Part shown: positions 41,800 through 55,260 of the stretch, piece after piece
Layout of the letters: every line of letters begins with the position of its first letter
Position numbering within the stretch: position 1 is the first letter of the stretch
NCBI GenBank assembly: GCA_947462335.1
Contig: OX381704.1
Coordinates: 122,012,065 to 122,076,064, forward strand
Origin: Harmothoe impar
Taxonomy: Eukaryota; Annelida; Polychaeta; Phyllodocida; Polynoidae
DNA: 64,000 bases
Reading direction: 5' to 3'
Notes under the pieces: model-generated
What the model saw: only the letters and a program-made list of their open reading frames with translations
What the model was told of the DNA's origin: nothing
The model's database searches: none
Made by a program: the position numbers and the translations under genes

Positions 41800-44700
41800 G
41801 TCATCCTGGTGGTCTCAGGCCCCCATTACGGCTGTGTGGTGGTCTCATGTCCCCATTACGGCTGTGTGGTGGTCTCAGGTCCCCATTACGGCTGTGTGGT
41901 GGTCTCAGGTCCCCATTACGGCTGTGTGGTGGTCTCAGGTCCCCATTACGGCTGTGTGGTGGTCTCAGGCCCCCATTAAGGCTGTGTGGTGGTCTCAGGT
42001 CCCCATTACGGCTGTGTGGTGGTCTCAGGTCCCCATTACGGCTGTGTGGTGGTCTCAGGTCCCCATTACGGCTGTGTCATCCTGGTGGTCTCAGGCCCCC
42101 ATTACAGCTGTGTTATCATGGTGGTCTCAGGTCCCCATTACGGCTGTGTGGTGGTCTCAGGTCCCCATTACGGCTGTGTGGTGGTCTCAGGTCCCCATTA
42201 CGGCTGTGTCATCATGGTGGTCTCAGGTCCCCATTACGGCTGTGTCATCCTGGTGGTCTCAGGTCCCCATTACGGCTGTGTCATCCTGGTGGTCTCAGGC
42301 CCCCATTACGGCTGTGTCATCATGGTGGTCTCAGGCCCCCATTACGGCTGTGTTATCATGGTGGTCTCAGGTCCCCATTACGGCTGTGTGGTGGTCTCAG
42401 GTCCCCATTACGGCTGTGTCATCCTGGTGGTCTCAGGTCCCCATTACGGCTGTGTCATCATGGTGGTCTCAGGTCCCCATTACGGCTGTGTGGTGGTCTC
42501 AGGTCCCCATTACGGCTGTGTGGTGGTCTCAGGTCCCCATTACGGCTGTGTGGTGGTCTCAGGTCCCCATTACGGCTGTGTATGGTGGTCTCAGGCCCCC
42601 ATTACGGCTGTGTCATCATGGTGGTCTCAGGTCCCCATTACGGCTGTGTTATCATGGTGGTCTCAGGTCCCCATTACGGCTGTGTGGTGGTCTCAGGTCC
42701 CCATTACGGCTGTGTCATCATGGTGGTCTCAGGTCCCCATTACGGCTGTGTTATCATGGTGGTCTCAGGTCCCCATTACGGCTCTGTGGTGGTCTCAGGT
42801 CCCCATTACGGCTGTGTGGTGGTCTCAGGTCCCCATTACGGCTGTGTGGTGGTCTCAGGTCCCCATTACGGCTGTGTATGGTGGTCTCAGGCCCCCATTA
42901 CGGCTGTGTTATCATGGTGGTCTCAGGTCCCCATTACGGCTGTGTGGTGAGCTCAGGCCCCCATTACGGCTATGTCATCCTGGTGGTCTCAGGTCCCCAT
43001 TACGGCTGTGTCATCCTGGTGGTCTCAGGTCCCCATTACGGCTGTGTTATCATGGTGGTCTCAGGTCCCCATTACGGCTGTGTGGTGGTCTCAGGTCCCC
43101 ATTACGGCTGTGTGGTGAGCTCAGGCCCCCATTACGGCTATGTCATCCTGGTGGTCTCAGGTCCCCATTACGGCTGTGTCATCCTGGTGGTCTCAGGTCC
43201 CCATTACGGCTGTGTTATCATGGTGGTCTCAGGTCCCCATTACGGCTGTGTGGTGGTCTCAGGCCCCCATTACGGCTATGTCATCCTGGTGGTCTCAGGC
43301 CCCCATTACGGCTGTGTTATCATGGTGGTCTCAGGTCCCCATTACGGCTGTGTGGTGGTCTCAGGTCCCCATTACGGCTGTGTGGTGGTCTCAGGTCCCC
43401 ATTACGGCTGTGTATGGTGGTCTCAGGTCCCCATTACGGCTGTGTTATCATGGTGGTCTCAGGTCCCCATTACGGCTGTGTGGTGAGCTCAGGCCCCCAT
43501 TACGGCTATGTCATCCTGGTGGTCTCAGGTCCCCATTACGGCTGTGTCATCCTGGTGGTCTCAGGTCCCCATTACGGCTGTGTTATCATGGTGGTCTCAG
43601 GTCCCCATTACGGCTGTGTGGTGGTCTCAGGCCCCCATTACGGCTATGTCATCCTGGTGGTCTCAGGCCCCCATTACGGCTGTGTTATCATGGTGGTCTC
43701 AGGTCCCCATTACGGCTGTGTGGTGGTCTCAGGTCCCCATTACGGCTGTGTGGTGGTCTCAGGTCCCCATTACGGCTGTGTATGGTGGTCTCAGGTCCCC
43801 ATTACGGCTGTGTTATCATGGTGGTCTCAGGTCCCCATTACGGCTGTGTGGTGAGCTCAGGCCCCCATTACGGCTATGTCATCCTGGTGGTCTCAGGTCC
43901 CCATTACGGCTGTGTCATCCTGGTGGTCTCAGGTCCCCATTACGGCTGTGTCATCCTGGTGGTCTCAGGTCCCAATTACGGCTGTGTCATCATGGTGGTC
44001 TCAGGTCCCCATTACGGCTGTGTGGTGGTCTCAGGCCCCCATTACGGCTGTGTCATCCTGGTGGTCTCAGGCCCCCATTACGGCTATGTCATCCTGGTGG
44101 TCTCAGGTCCCCATTACGGCTGTGTCATCCTGGTGGTCTCAGGTCCCCATTACGGCTGTGTCATCATGGTGGTCTCAGGTCCCCATTACGGCTGTGTGGT
44201 GGTCTCAGGTCCCCATTACAGCTGTGTCATCCTGGTGGTCTCAGGTCCCCATTACCGCTGTGTCATCCTGGTGGTCTCAGGTCCCCATTACGGCTGTGTG
44301 GTGGTCTCAGGCCCCCATTACGGCTGTGTCATCCTGGTGGTCTCAGGTCCCCATTACGGCTGTGTCATCCTGGTGGTCTCAGGTCCCCATTACGGCTGTG
44401 TGGTGGTCTCAGGTCCCCATTACGGCTGTGTGGTGGTCTCAGGTCCCCATTACGGCTGTGTGGTGGTCTCAGGTCCCCATTACAGCTGTGTCATCCTGGT
44501 GGTCTCAGGTCCCCATTACCGCTGTGTCATCCTGGTGGTCTCAGGTCCCCATTACGGCTGTGTGGTGGTCTCAGGCCCCCATTACGGCTGTGTCATCCTG
44601 GTGGTCTCAGGTCCCCATTACGGCTGTGTCATCCTGGTGGTCTCAGGTCCCCATTACGGCTGTGTGGTGGTCTCAGGTCCCCATTACGGCTGTGTGGTGG

Positions 44701-47700
44701 TCTCAGGCCCCCATTACGGCTGTGTGGTGGTCTCAGGTCCCCATTATGGCTGTGTCATCCTGGTGGTCTCAGGTCCCCATTACGGCTGTGTCATCCTGGT
44801 GGTCTCAGGTCCCCATTACGGCTGTGTCATTATGGTGGTCTCAGGCCCCCATTACGGCTGTGTGGTGGTCTCAGGCCCCCATTACAGCTTTGTCATCCTG
44901 GTGGTCTCAGGTCCCCATTACGGCTGTGTGGTGGTCTCAGGCCCCCATTACGGCTGTGTCATCCTGGTGGTCTCAGGTCCCCATTACGGCTGTGTGGTGG
45001 TCTCAGGCCCCCATTACGGCTGTGTGGTGGTCTCAGGCCCCCATTACGGCTGTGTCATCATGGTGGTCTCAGGTCCCCATTACGGCTGTGTGGTGGTCTC
45101 AGGCCCCCATTACGGCTGTGTGGTGGTCTCAGGTCCCCATTACGGCTGTGTGGTGGTCTCAGGTCCCCATTACGGCTGTGTGGTGGTCTCAGGTCCCCAT
45201 TACGGCTGTGTCATCCTGGTGGTCTCAGGTCCCCATTACGGCTGTGTGGTGGTCTCAGGCCCCCATTACAGCTGTGTGGTGGTCTCAGGTCCCCATTACG
45301 GCTGTGTCATCCTGGTGGTCTCAGGCCCCCATTACGGCTGTGTGGTGGTCTCAGGTCCCCATTACGGCTGTGTGGTGGTCTCAGGTCCCCATTACGGCTG
45401 TGTCATCCTGGTGGTCTCAGGCCCCCATTACGGCTGTGTCATCCTGGTGGTCTCAGGTCCCCATTACGGCTGTGTCATCCTGGTGGTCTCAGGCCCCCAT
45501 TACGGCTGTGTCATCCTGGTGGTCTCAGGTCCCCATTACGGCTGTGTCATCCTGGTGGTCTCAGGCCCCCATTACGGCTGTGTATGGTGGTCTCAGGTCC
45601 CCATTACGGCTGTGTCATCCTGGTGGTCTCAGGTCCCCATTACGGCTGTGTGGTGGTCTCAGGTCCCCATTACGGCTGTGTGGTGGTCTCAGGTCCCCAT
45701 TACGGCTGTGTGGTGGTCTCAGGTCCCCATTACGGCTGTGTCATCATGGTGGTCTCAGGTCCCCATTACGGCTGTGTCATCCTGGTGGTCTCAGGTCCCC
45801 ATTACGGCTGTGTGGTGGTCTCAGGTCCCCATTACGGCTGTGTGGTGGTCTCAGGTCCCCATTACGGCTGTGTCATCCTGGTGGTCTCAGGTCCCCATTA
45901 CGGCTGTGTCATCCTGGTGGTCTCAGGTCCCCATTACGGCTGTGTCATCCTGGTGGTCTCAGGCCCCCATTACGGCTGTGTCATCATGGTGGTCTCATGT
46001 CCCCATTACGGCTGTGTGGTGGTCTCAGGTCCCCATTACGGCTGTGTGGTGGTCTCAGGCCCCCATTACGGCTGTGTCATCCTGGTGGTCTCAGGTCCCC
46101 ATTACGGCTGTGTGGTGGTCTCAGGTCCCCATTACGGCTGTGTGGTGGTCTCAGGTCCCCATTACGGCTGTGTCATCCTGGTGGTCTCAGGTCCCCATTA
46201 CGGCTGTGTCATCCTGGTGGTCTCAGGCCCCCATTACGGCTGTGTGGTGGTCTCAGGTCCCCATTACGGCTGTGTCATCCTGGTGGTCTCAGGCCCCCAT
46301 TACGGCTGTGTGGTGGTCTCAGGCCCCCATTACGGCTGTGTGGTGGTCTCAGGTCCCCATTACGGCTGTGTGGTGGTCTCAGGTCCCCATTACGGCTGTG
46401 TGGTGGTCTCAGGCCCCCATTACGGCTGTGTGGTGGTCTCAGGTCCCCATTACGGCTGTGTCATCCTGGTGGTCTCAGGTCCCCATTATGGCTGTGTCAT
46501 CATGGTGGTCTCAGGTCCCCATTACGGCTGTGTGGTGGTCTCAGGTCCCCATTACGGCTGTGTCATCCTGGTGGTCTCAGGCCCCCATTACGGCTGTGTG
46601 GTGGTCTCAGGTCCCCATTACGGCTGTGTCATCCTGGTGGTCTCAGGCCCCCATTACGGCTGTGTGGTGGTCTCAGGCCCCCATTACGGCTGTGTGGTGG
46701 TCTCAGGTCCCCATTACGGCTGTGTGGTGGTCTCAGGTCCCCATTACGGCTGTGTGGTGGTCTCAGGCCCCCATTACGGCTGTGTGGTGGTCTCAGGTCC
46801 CCATTACGGCTGTGTCATCATGGTGGTCTCAGGCCCCCATTACGGCTGTGTCATCATGGTGGTCTCAGGTCCCCATTACGGCTGTGTGGTGGTCTCAGGT
46901 CCCCATGACGGCTGTGTGGTGGTCTCAGGCCCCCATTACGGCTGTGTGGTGGTCTCAGGTCCCCATTACGGCTGTGTCATCATGGTGGTCTCAGGCCCCC
47001 ATTACGGCTGTGTCATCCTGGTGGTCTCAGGTCCCCATTACGGCTGTGGTCCTGGTGGTCTCAGGTCCCCATTACGGCTGTGTGGTGGTCTCAGGTCCCC
47101 ATTACCGCTGTGTCATCCTGGTGGTCTCAGGTCCCCATTACGGCTGTGTGGTGGTCTCAGGCCCCCATTACGGCTGTGTGGTGGTCTCAGGTCCCCATTA
47201 CGGCTGTGTGGTGGTCTCAGGTCCCCATTACGGCTGTGTGGTGGTCTCAGGTCCCCATTAAGGCTGTGTCATCCTGGTGGTCTCAGGTCCCCATTACGGC
47301 TGTGTGGTGGTCTCAGGTCCCCATTACGGCTGTGTCATCCTGGTGGTCTCAGGCCCCCATTACAGCTGTGTGGTGGTCTCAGGTCCCCATTACGGCTGTG
47401 TCATCCTGGTGGTCTCAGGTCCCCATTACGGCTGTGTCATCCTGGTGGTCTCAGGTCCCCATTACGGCTGTGTGGTGGTCTCAGGCCCCCATTACGGCTG
47501 TGTCATCCTGGTGGTCTCAGGTCCCCATTACGGCTGTGTCATCCTGGTGGTCTCAGGTCCCCATTACGGCTGTGTGGTGGTCTCAGGTCCCCATTACAGC
47601 TGTGTCATCCTGGTGGTCTCAGGTCCCCATTACCGCTGTGTCATCCTGGTGGTCTCAGGTCCCCATTACGGCTGTGTGGTGGTCTCAGGCCCCCATTACG

Positions 47701-50038
47701 GCTGTGTCATCCTGGTGGTCTCAGGTCCCCATTACGGCTGTGTCATCCTGGTGGTCTCAGGTCCCCATTACGGCTGTGTGGTGGTCTCAGGTCCCCATTA
47801 CGGCTGTGTGGTGGTCTCAGGTCCCCATTACGGCTGTGTGGTGGTCTCAGGTCCCCATTACGGCTGTGTGGTGGTCTCAGGCCCCCATTACGGCTGTGTG
47901 GTGGTCTCAGGTCCCCATTATGGCTGTGTCATCCTGGTGGTCTCAGGTCCCCATTACGGCTGTGTCATCCTGGTGGTCTCAGGTCCCCATTACGGCTGTG
48001 TGGTGGTCTCAGGCCCCCATTACGGCTGTGTGGTGGTCTCAGGCCCCCATTACAGCTTTGTCATCCTGGTGGTCTCAGGTCCCCATTACGGCTGTGTGGT
48101 GGTCTCAGGCCCCCATTACGGCTGTGTCATCCTGGTGGTCTCAGGTCCCCATTACGGCTGTGTCATCCTGGTGGTCTCAGGTCCCCATTACGGCTGTGTG
48201 GTGGTCTCAGGCCCCCATTACGGCTGTGTGGTGGTCTCAGGCCCCCATTACGGCTGTGTGGTGGTCTCAGGTCCCCATTACGGCTGTGTGGTGGTCTCAG
48301 GTCCCCATTACGGCTGTGTGGTGGTCTCAGGTCCCCATTACGGCTGTGTCATCCTGGTGGTCTCAGGTCCCCATTACGGCTGTGTGGTGGTCTCAGGCCC
48401 CCATTACAGCTGTGTGGTGGTCTCAGGTCCCCATTACGGCTGTGTCATCCTGGTGGTCTCAGGCCCCCATTACGGCTGTGTGGTGGTCTCAGGTCCCCAT
48501 TACGGCTGTGTGGTGGTCTCAGGTCCCCATTACGGCTGTGTCATCCTGGTGGTCTCAGGCCCCCATTACGGCTGTGTCATCCTGGTGGTCTCAGGTCCCC
48601 ATTACGGCTGTGTCATCATGGTGGTCTCAGGTCCCCATTACGGCTGTGTCATCCTGGTGGTCTCAGGTCCCCATTACGGCTGTGTGGTGGTCTCAGGTCC
48701 CCATTACGGCTGTGTGGTGGTCTCAGGTCCCCATTACGGCTGTGTCATCCTGGTGGTCTCAGGTCCCCATTACGGCTGTGTCATCCTGGTGGTCTCAGGT
48801 CCCCATTACGGCTGTGTCATCCTGGTGGTCTCAGGCCCCCATTACGGCTGTGTCATCATGGTGGTCTCATGTCCCCATTACGGCTGTGTGGTGGTCTCAG
48901 GTCCCCATTACGGCTGTGTGGTGGTCTCAGGCCCCCATTACAGCTGTGAGGTGGTCTCAGGCCCCCATTACGGCTGTGTCATCCTGGTGGTCTCAGGTCC
49001 CCATTACGGCTGTGTGGTGGTCTCAGGTCCCCATTACGGCTGTGTGGTGGTCTCAGGTCCCCATTACGGCTGTGTCATCCTGGTGGTCTCAGGTCCCCAT
49101 TACGGCTGTGTCATCCTGGTGGTCTCAGGCCCCCATTACGGCTGTGTGGTGGTCTCAGGTCCCCATTACGGCTGTGTCATCCTGGTGGTCTCAGGCCCCC
49201 ATTACGGCTGTGTGGTGGTCTCAGGCCCCCATTACGGCTGTGTGGTGGTCTCAGGTCCCCATTACGGCTGTGTGGTGGTCTCAGGTCCCCATTACGGCTG
49301 TTTGGTGGTCTCAGGCCCCCATTACGGCTGTGTGGTGGTCTCAGGTCCCCATTACTGCTGTGTCATCCTGGTGGTCTCAGGTCCCCATTACGGCTGTGTC
49401 ATCCTGGTGGTCTCAGGTCCCCATTACGGCTGTGTCATCCTGGTGGTCTCAGGTCCCCATTACTGCTGTGTCATCCTGGTGGTCTCAGGCCCCCATTACG
49501 GCTGTGTCATCCTGGTGGTCTCAGGTCCCCATTACGGCTGTGTCATCCATTACGGCTGTGTCATCCTGGTGGTCTCAGGTCCCCATTACGGCTGTGTGGT
49601 GGTCTCAGGCCCCCATTACGGCTGTGTCATCATGGTGGTCTCAGGTCCCCATTATGGCTGTGTCATCATGGTGGTCTCAGGTCCCCATTACGGCTGTGTG
49701 GTGGTCTCAGGTCCCCATTACGGCTGTGTCATCCTGGTGGTCTCAGGCCCCCATTACGGCTGTGTGGTGGTCTCAGGTCCCCATTACGGCTGTGTCATCC
49801 TGGTGGTCTCAGGTCCCCATTACGGCTGTGTCATCCTGGTGGTCTCAGGTCCCCATAATGGCTGTGTCATCATGGTGGTCTCAGGTCCCCATTACGGCTG
49901 TGTCATCCTGGTTGTCTCAGGTCCCCATTACGGCTGTGTCATCCTGGTGGTCTCAGGTCCCCATTACGGCTGTGTGGTGGTCTCAGGTCCCCATTACGGC
50001 TGTGTTATCCTGGTCTCAGGTCCCCATTACGGCTGCTG
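41800..50038. repeat. 8.2-kb minisatellite of 30/36-bp units with higher-order repeats
   Basis: Short units are GGTCTCAGGTCCCCATTACG plus GCTGTGTGGT (30 bp). Long units add CATCCT or CATCAT (36 bp); a rarer 32-bp form (GTGTATGGTGG) shifts frame. There are roughly 250 units. Variants mark higher-order copies: a block repeats at 43140, 43508 and 43876 (period 368), and rare variants (ACAGCTTTG at 44884 and 48052; ATTACCGCTG near 44251 and 47101) show a ~3.1-kb duplication. The array has no stop codon in its units in any forward frame, hence overlapping ORFs of up to 1813 codons; the minus strand is closed. These are not considered genes. Confidence 0.97.
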
Positions 50039-50754
50039 ACCCTAGACAGACAGCCGTGAGAGGCGGGCATTCAGGCCCTGTTCTACATGGCTAGGGTTAG
50101 GGTCACTGATGCTTGTTCTATACAGCACTCTGTTCTACACGACACCCACCGTCTAGATAAAAGCACGCTAATCTGCTAAGGGCCGCATAGTGCCAGGACA
50201 AATGCCAATGTCCCTATGTCAAATTCACAGGTGTAGGGTTTTAAAAGTCAGTTCTGCCTTCATTCAGTAATCTTCTGTGCCCTTTGGTAAAGGAGATAAG
50301 ATTGAATTGGTAGGAATCGTGTCTTGATTTTAGCACTTCTTTTCATTTTATTATTAATAACATTTCTTTTTCTTCTCAAGGATGAAATGTCCAAATGAAA
50401 AGAGAGAGGCTGCTTTTTTAAATATTTAAAAGCATTAGTGTGGTTGTTTCTTCTTCCACAAAAAAAAGAGGCCATTGATGCCAAAGGGAGAAGCTTCTGA
50501 AAGGCAGGAAGTACTTGTTTTACCAAACACATGACTCCCACAATCTTTTCTGTCTGGTAAAACCTTCACCTCAACTGATAAAACTTTGTAAGTTGTATAC
50601 AAGTAGATGTTCAGGAGTTCTATCTAGAAAATGTAGATATTCCTTACATGATCACATTCTGCTGAATTGGTGATGAGGTGAGGGACTCTTAAGGGGGACT
50701 CTGAGATGGGAATTTCCATACACATGAATAGATGATGTGCATGGCTCCTGGACT
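50039..50754. other. Non-coding, nothing recognised
   Basis: The minus-strand 93-codon frame at 50260-50541 is Lys/Leu-rich without a recognisable domain. Confidence 0.5.
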
Positions 50755-51650
50755 AACCCTTTAAGGCGGAAGGCTTCAGTATCTATTGATAATCATAATA
50801 CAACCCCAGGGAGGAACACAACAGCACTGCATTGGTGCATCATGCGGGTCCTCTCCAAATACATGTGTACATAGACCATGTACATGGTCGGCATATTGTA
50901 TTGATTCAGAACTAGGGAGTTACTCGCCAGGCAGCCTCATGACGACAAAGGTCATATCACACTAAAGCCCCATACTGCCCTCACAGACTACTGATTGACA
51001 GTCCTATAAGGGCAGTCCCTGAGAGCCCCTGGGGCAGGGCTCAGGGACTTAGTGCTGCAGTAGCAGACATCCCGAACACCGCCGCGCTAAGATCAACTCT
51101 CCTCCTCCATCTTGTGCCCCCAGCAATATGGCTCCTTACTGACACTGAGCTCCTTATGTAGAGAGGACATTGAGTATTAACCCTTTAAGGATAGCATAAT
51201 GCATTAATACATCATGCCCTTAGTCGTCATTATGCATGAATGCAGCCCGGGCGAGTAACTCTTCAGTGCTGCATTCGTGTATCATGTAATCCTACCGGAT
51301 TAAGACCCCCAGGGCATCATCATGATGCACCAGTGCAGCGCTGGCTTTTAACTTCCCAACTCTGCACTGTTGCATCATGCCAATCATTCAGGAGAATCCA
51401 CCCAGTAAGGCTGCAATGATGCATAAAGGCAGTGCTGACAAAGGTCACATAAGAATGTTAGAGCACATGTTTCACTGTGGTGCACCAATGCAGAACTGGT
51501 TTGTTTCTCCCCAGCATGGGTGCATCATGCCGAAGCCTTAAGAGATTCAATGCAGTAAGGTTGGCATGATGCATGAATACAGAGCTGGCAAGTCATCTCT
51601 GCATCGTGACACAAACATCACATAAGAGCACTATGCCATCCTTAAAAGGC
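50755..51650. repeat. Hairpin repeat family H, several degenerate units
   Basis: Repeated ATGATGCA..AATGCAGC and TGCATCATG pairs at 50827-50960 and 51190-51610, bounded by AACCCTTTAAGG at 51179 and ATCCTTAAAAGG at about 51639. The larger block has at least four consecutive stem-loops; about 210 bp of other sequence lie between the two blocks. Confidence 0.7.
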
Positions 51651-51744
51651 TAAATTGCCTCCCATACTGTAAGAGCTTAGTACTGAGCATTTACTGATCA
51701 ATTTTATTCTGGGTGTACATACTCATATCCATGACCTACTGATG

Positions 51745-52396
51745 TACTCCTGCTAATGTAGATGTCCTCAGGTAATTATTGATATTGGTGGTTTCACCAT
51801 GCTCTCTCAGTAATTGCAGACATGACTTCACATTCTTGTAACTAGAACTGTAGAACAAGCTTGGTATTTATACTTAGTGACTAATATAAAACCTATATCA
51901 GTCTCCAGAACAATTGCTTTAGGTCTTCTATGTGCAGCCTGTGTCAGCCTCACCAACAGCTCACAGACCTACTGTAAGCAGCCTCTGTCAGACCTAAATC
52001 TTTGGTCAGGCTTTAAGACACTAAATGCTCACAAATAGCTAGCTGTTCAACAACTGTACCATCTCATCAAGGCAAACTAAGTCCTCTTTAACCCTCCCCC
52101 CTCCACACACACAAATCAAGAGTGTGATAAAGCATCCGAATATTCACTATGGTGTCTATTTCCCGTCATAAATTACCCCCCAGTGCTGATGCACCATGCT
52201 AATGTAGATGTCCTCAGGCAGTTATTGATATTGATGGTTCCACCATGCTCTCTCAGTAATTTTACAGATATGACTTATCGCACCTGCTTCACATTCCTGT
52301 AATGAGAACTGTAGAACGAGCTTGGTATTTATACTTAGTGACTAATATAAAACCTATATCAGTCTCCAGAACAATTGCTATCTATAAGTCTTCTAT
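51745..52396. repeat. Direct duplication of ~240 bp about 440 bp apart
   Basis: From ATGTAGATGTCCTCAGG through CTATATCAGTCTCCAGAACA and CTTCTATGTGCAGCCTG, 51758-51998 is repeated at 52202-52440. The sequence between (52080-52190) matches 56070-56190, showing a second dispersed component. Confidence 0.8.
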
Positions 52397-52640
52397 GTGC
52401 AGCCTGTGTCAGCCTCACCAACAGCTCACAGACCTACTGTAGGCAGCCTGTGTCAGCCTCACCAACAGCTCACAGACCTACTGTAGGCAGCCTGTGTCAG
52501 CCTCACCAACAGCTCACAGACCTACTACAGGCAGCCTCTGTCAGCCTCACCAACAGCTCACAGACCTACTACAGGCAGCCTGTGTCCGCCTCACCAACAG
52601 CTCTCAGACCTACTGTAAGGCAGCTTCTGTCAATTGTTTG
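52397..52640. repeat. 44-bp tandem repeat, about 5.5 units
   Basis: GCAGCCTGTGTCAGCCTCAC then CAACAGCTCACAGACCTACT then GTAG. One unit-like copy also lies at 51929-51990. Short open frames across it come from the repetition. Confidence 0.9.
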
Positions 52641-54129
52641 ACCTCATGTAATTTCTTTTCAACAAGTATAGCTAACAGTTTCATGATATTCCTATTTATT
52701 CTGATGAATCAAGGAGTCATTCTAATGCCATGTAAGTCAATGCGGTGATTAACAACTCTTTCCTGGCAATTTCAATTGCAAAAATATGAAATAATAATAA
52801 TTGGACCTACCTACCTTAATTTTAAGCACAAGGAAAGCTGTGTTTCAACACACCCTTTCTATTTGGCCTTATAAAGCACAGGGAGTAGAATGGAGTTTTC
52901 TCAGAGTGTCAGGAAGTATAGAGCAGGGTGTAGAAAGGCAGTGTTGTGCAGACCGGACGCTGTGTTAGAACACAAAGGGAGCCACTTAGAGCTGCACAAT
53001 GCACCCAGCACTCTCTGAGTGCTTTAATGATCTGCCACTCTCAAGATCTCCTCCTCAGAGATTCTACGTGTCAGGCTAGTGTTGTCATTTCCATATCAGA
53101 GACTGTATGTAGTAGTTTATCATTGTCATTGTCTGGTATGACTCAGCAGCAGTCAGCCATGACAGTTCTCAATGAATAAACTGACATGGGTTGAGAATAT
53201 TGAAAAAGGACAAAACACATAATATGAAATATAACAAAGGGTACCAGTTATTAGCTTTTGCACCATTGTGCTATACTGTGGTGCATCCTTGTGCCATGGT
53301 ATATCACCCTGCTGTAGTTTCTCTCATTTGTAGTGTGTCAAATATGCTGAATGCACCAACCCAGGCCCCATCCTCTGTACACCCACCTCCAGCATAGAAA
53401 TGATGTCGAACATCTAAAATTAACCCATTTATTTGTCATCTGTCAGTTTCTGCTATAAGATGGAGGGGTCACACACTATGTGGAAAATTAAAATTCAACA
53501 TGTAGTTGAAAAAAAGGGTGGATGCAATCCTAAAAGGGGCGGCATGATGCAATGATGCAGTGGTTGCATTAACGACATACGAATATGAAACTTCAAGCAT
53601 AATTCAAAATCATCCTGTGCTTGAAATCAGCCGACATAATTTCCTCGACACTGCAGATCACACACATTTATCTTAGCAGAGTTAGTTTCAATGGATTTTA
53701 ATTTACCAGAAGCCGTCCATGGAATTGACATTTTATTCAATCTTCTCCCATTAATTCTGAATGTTTTGCCCCACTAACATCTTGATTTCTCTGATTTCCT
53801 CAGTCAAGTGGCTGAAAACATAATGAGGGGTGGAGGTTTTCCTTGACTCAAGCTAATTAAGACGTGGCTGCCTTCGATTACTGCCTCTGGTGCTTTGGTG
53901 ACCAGGGAATGGTTTGTGTCTGAACTGATTCCAGAATATCTAAATATGAGAGAAACTATATTTCAAATTACGAACAGAAAAGTAAAAGGCGTTAACTGTG
54001 TCTCCAACATGGCTCTGGTAAATTAGAGAGTCAAACTGCTAATGACTCTGCTTATATTATCATATGGATCTTATTGTTTTGACTCTGCACTGTCCCATAA
54101 CAGGGCCCTAGAAAGGGGTTGCTGTGTCA
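52641..54129. other. Low-repeat sequence, no gene recognised
   Basis: Mostly unique-looking. A single family-H motif (GGCATGATGCAATGATGCAG) is at about 53540. Short ORFs at 52946-53397 show no domain. The stretch 53640-53990 is AT-rich, with several TTAAT/CTAATTAA homeodomain-like cores. Confidence 0.4.
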
Positions 54130-54262
54130 CTTGTGTGAAAATGTCACCAGCCCTCATGTCACTTGTCGACTTTTAGGAATGCCTATGTCATTTGTCGATT
54201 TTAAGAAATAGGTCTTGTCCCTTGTCACTAGGCTCATGTTGATTTGTCAATTCTACCTGTCT
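54130..54262 (+). repeat. CATGTC repeat family, diverged copy
   Basis: CTCATGTCACTTGTCGACTT and CATTTGTCGATTTTAAGAAA match 29330-29410. It lies outside the 9.5-kb element, so the family disperses independently. Confidence 0.6.
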
Positions 54263-54872
54263 GGGGTCCTCATAAAAAATAGTCTACAGCTGCTAAATTT
54301 GGACCTTGAACATTGGATTCATATAGTTTACTTGCCATTGCAACAGAATGAAATGGGCTCCAGTCCTGCACATATGTAAGTGAACACAAAAATGTTTTTA
54401 ACCAGTGCAAAAAGAATGCATGGAGCAACACCTCTATTCTTTTTTTTTAGTTTGAGAAATCTTTTATCTTTCCATTTAGGACAATTTCATTTGTTTATTC
54501 TGTGAATAATTTGTTTCCTTTGAAAGTCGTGAAGACAATGGTGCATGTTTGCTGTACACATCTGCTTGTTGCGTATGTTTACTATGTGATGGAGGGTCCC
54601 AGGTTGTGTTCAGCCATTAAGCACAGACTCAGGTGTGCAGCAGAGTCAGGACACTTTAATACACAACAACAACCACCCCCTCACCTACAGGTATGTACAC
54701 CATTACTGAAAACTGGTGCTAATAAAATGTGTTTGTAACCAGAAACAGTTGTTTATTGCCAGGGCCCGGTCCATCCATTAAATGTCTTGTTATGTGCAGC
54801 AATGGGCAAACCAGACGGTGTATGCTTACATAGTTATGTGCACTTTGTACGGCACTAGTGGATGTCATCTTA

Positions 54873-55255
54873 GGGGAAGGTGGACAAGAAAATCTTTCCA
54901 ATCTTAAAACGGCAAATCTTAAAAACTTAACAATCCTAAATTCAAGATTCCAAACACAAAGTGACACCACTGTTTCATACCTGGCACAGTTGTCTTTAGT
55001 TGTGTTTGAAATCAGTTTCGAAAAAGAAAGGAAAAAAAGAGAGAAAAGGAGGTTCGGGGGCAAAGCCCCTGATATAATACAATATTACCAACAAGTAACA
55101 AATAAGGGTCATAAAAAAGAAAAGAAAAGCCACCTCATGTTTATCATGTATCCTGAATGTCTTCTATTTTCTGTCGATAACTTTAAAATAATCTTTAAAT
55201 AATCTCAAATAAATCGAATTTAGGATTGGAAACATTTTCTTGTCCACATTCCCAT
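54873..55255. mobile_element. ~380-bp inverted-repeat element
   Basis: GGGGAAGGTGGACAAGAAAA with TCTTTCCAAT on the left is mirrored by ATTGGAAACATTTTCTTGTC and CACATTCCC on the right. CAATCCTAAATTC and GAATTTAGGATTG pair further in. No target duplication is clear. The two 114-codon ORFs crossing it lie on opposite strands and have no domains. Confidence 0.7.
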
Positions 55256-55260
55256 TAGAG

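Noticed and set aside
43508..48949. 1813-codon plus-strand ORF and several overlapping ORFs of 367-1373 codons
   Set aside because: They run in all three forward frames through the 30/36-bp minisatellite, whose unit has no forward stop codons and a length divisible by three. There is no domain and no non-repetitive coding start.
54719..55202. Two opposing 114-codon ORFs
   Set aside because: They cross an inverted-repeat element on both strands, are Lys- or Phe/Leu-rich from AT-rich sequence, and have no domain.
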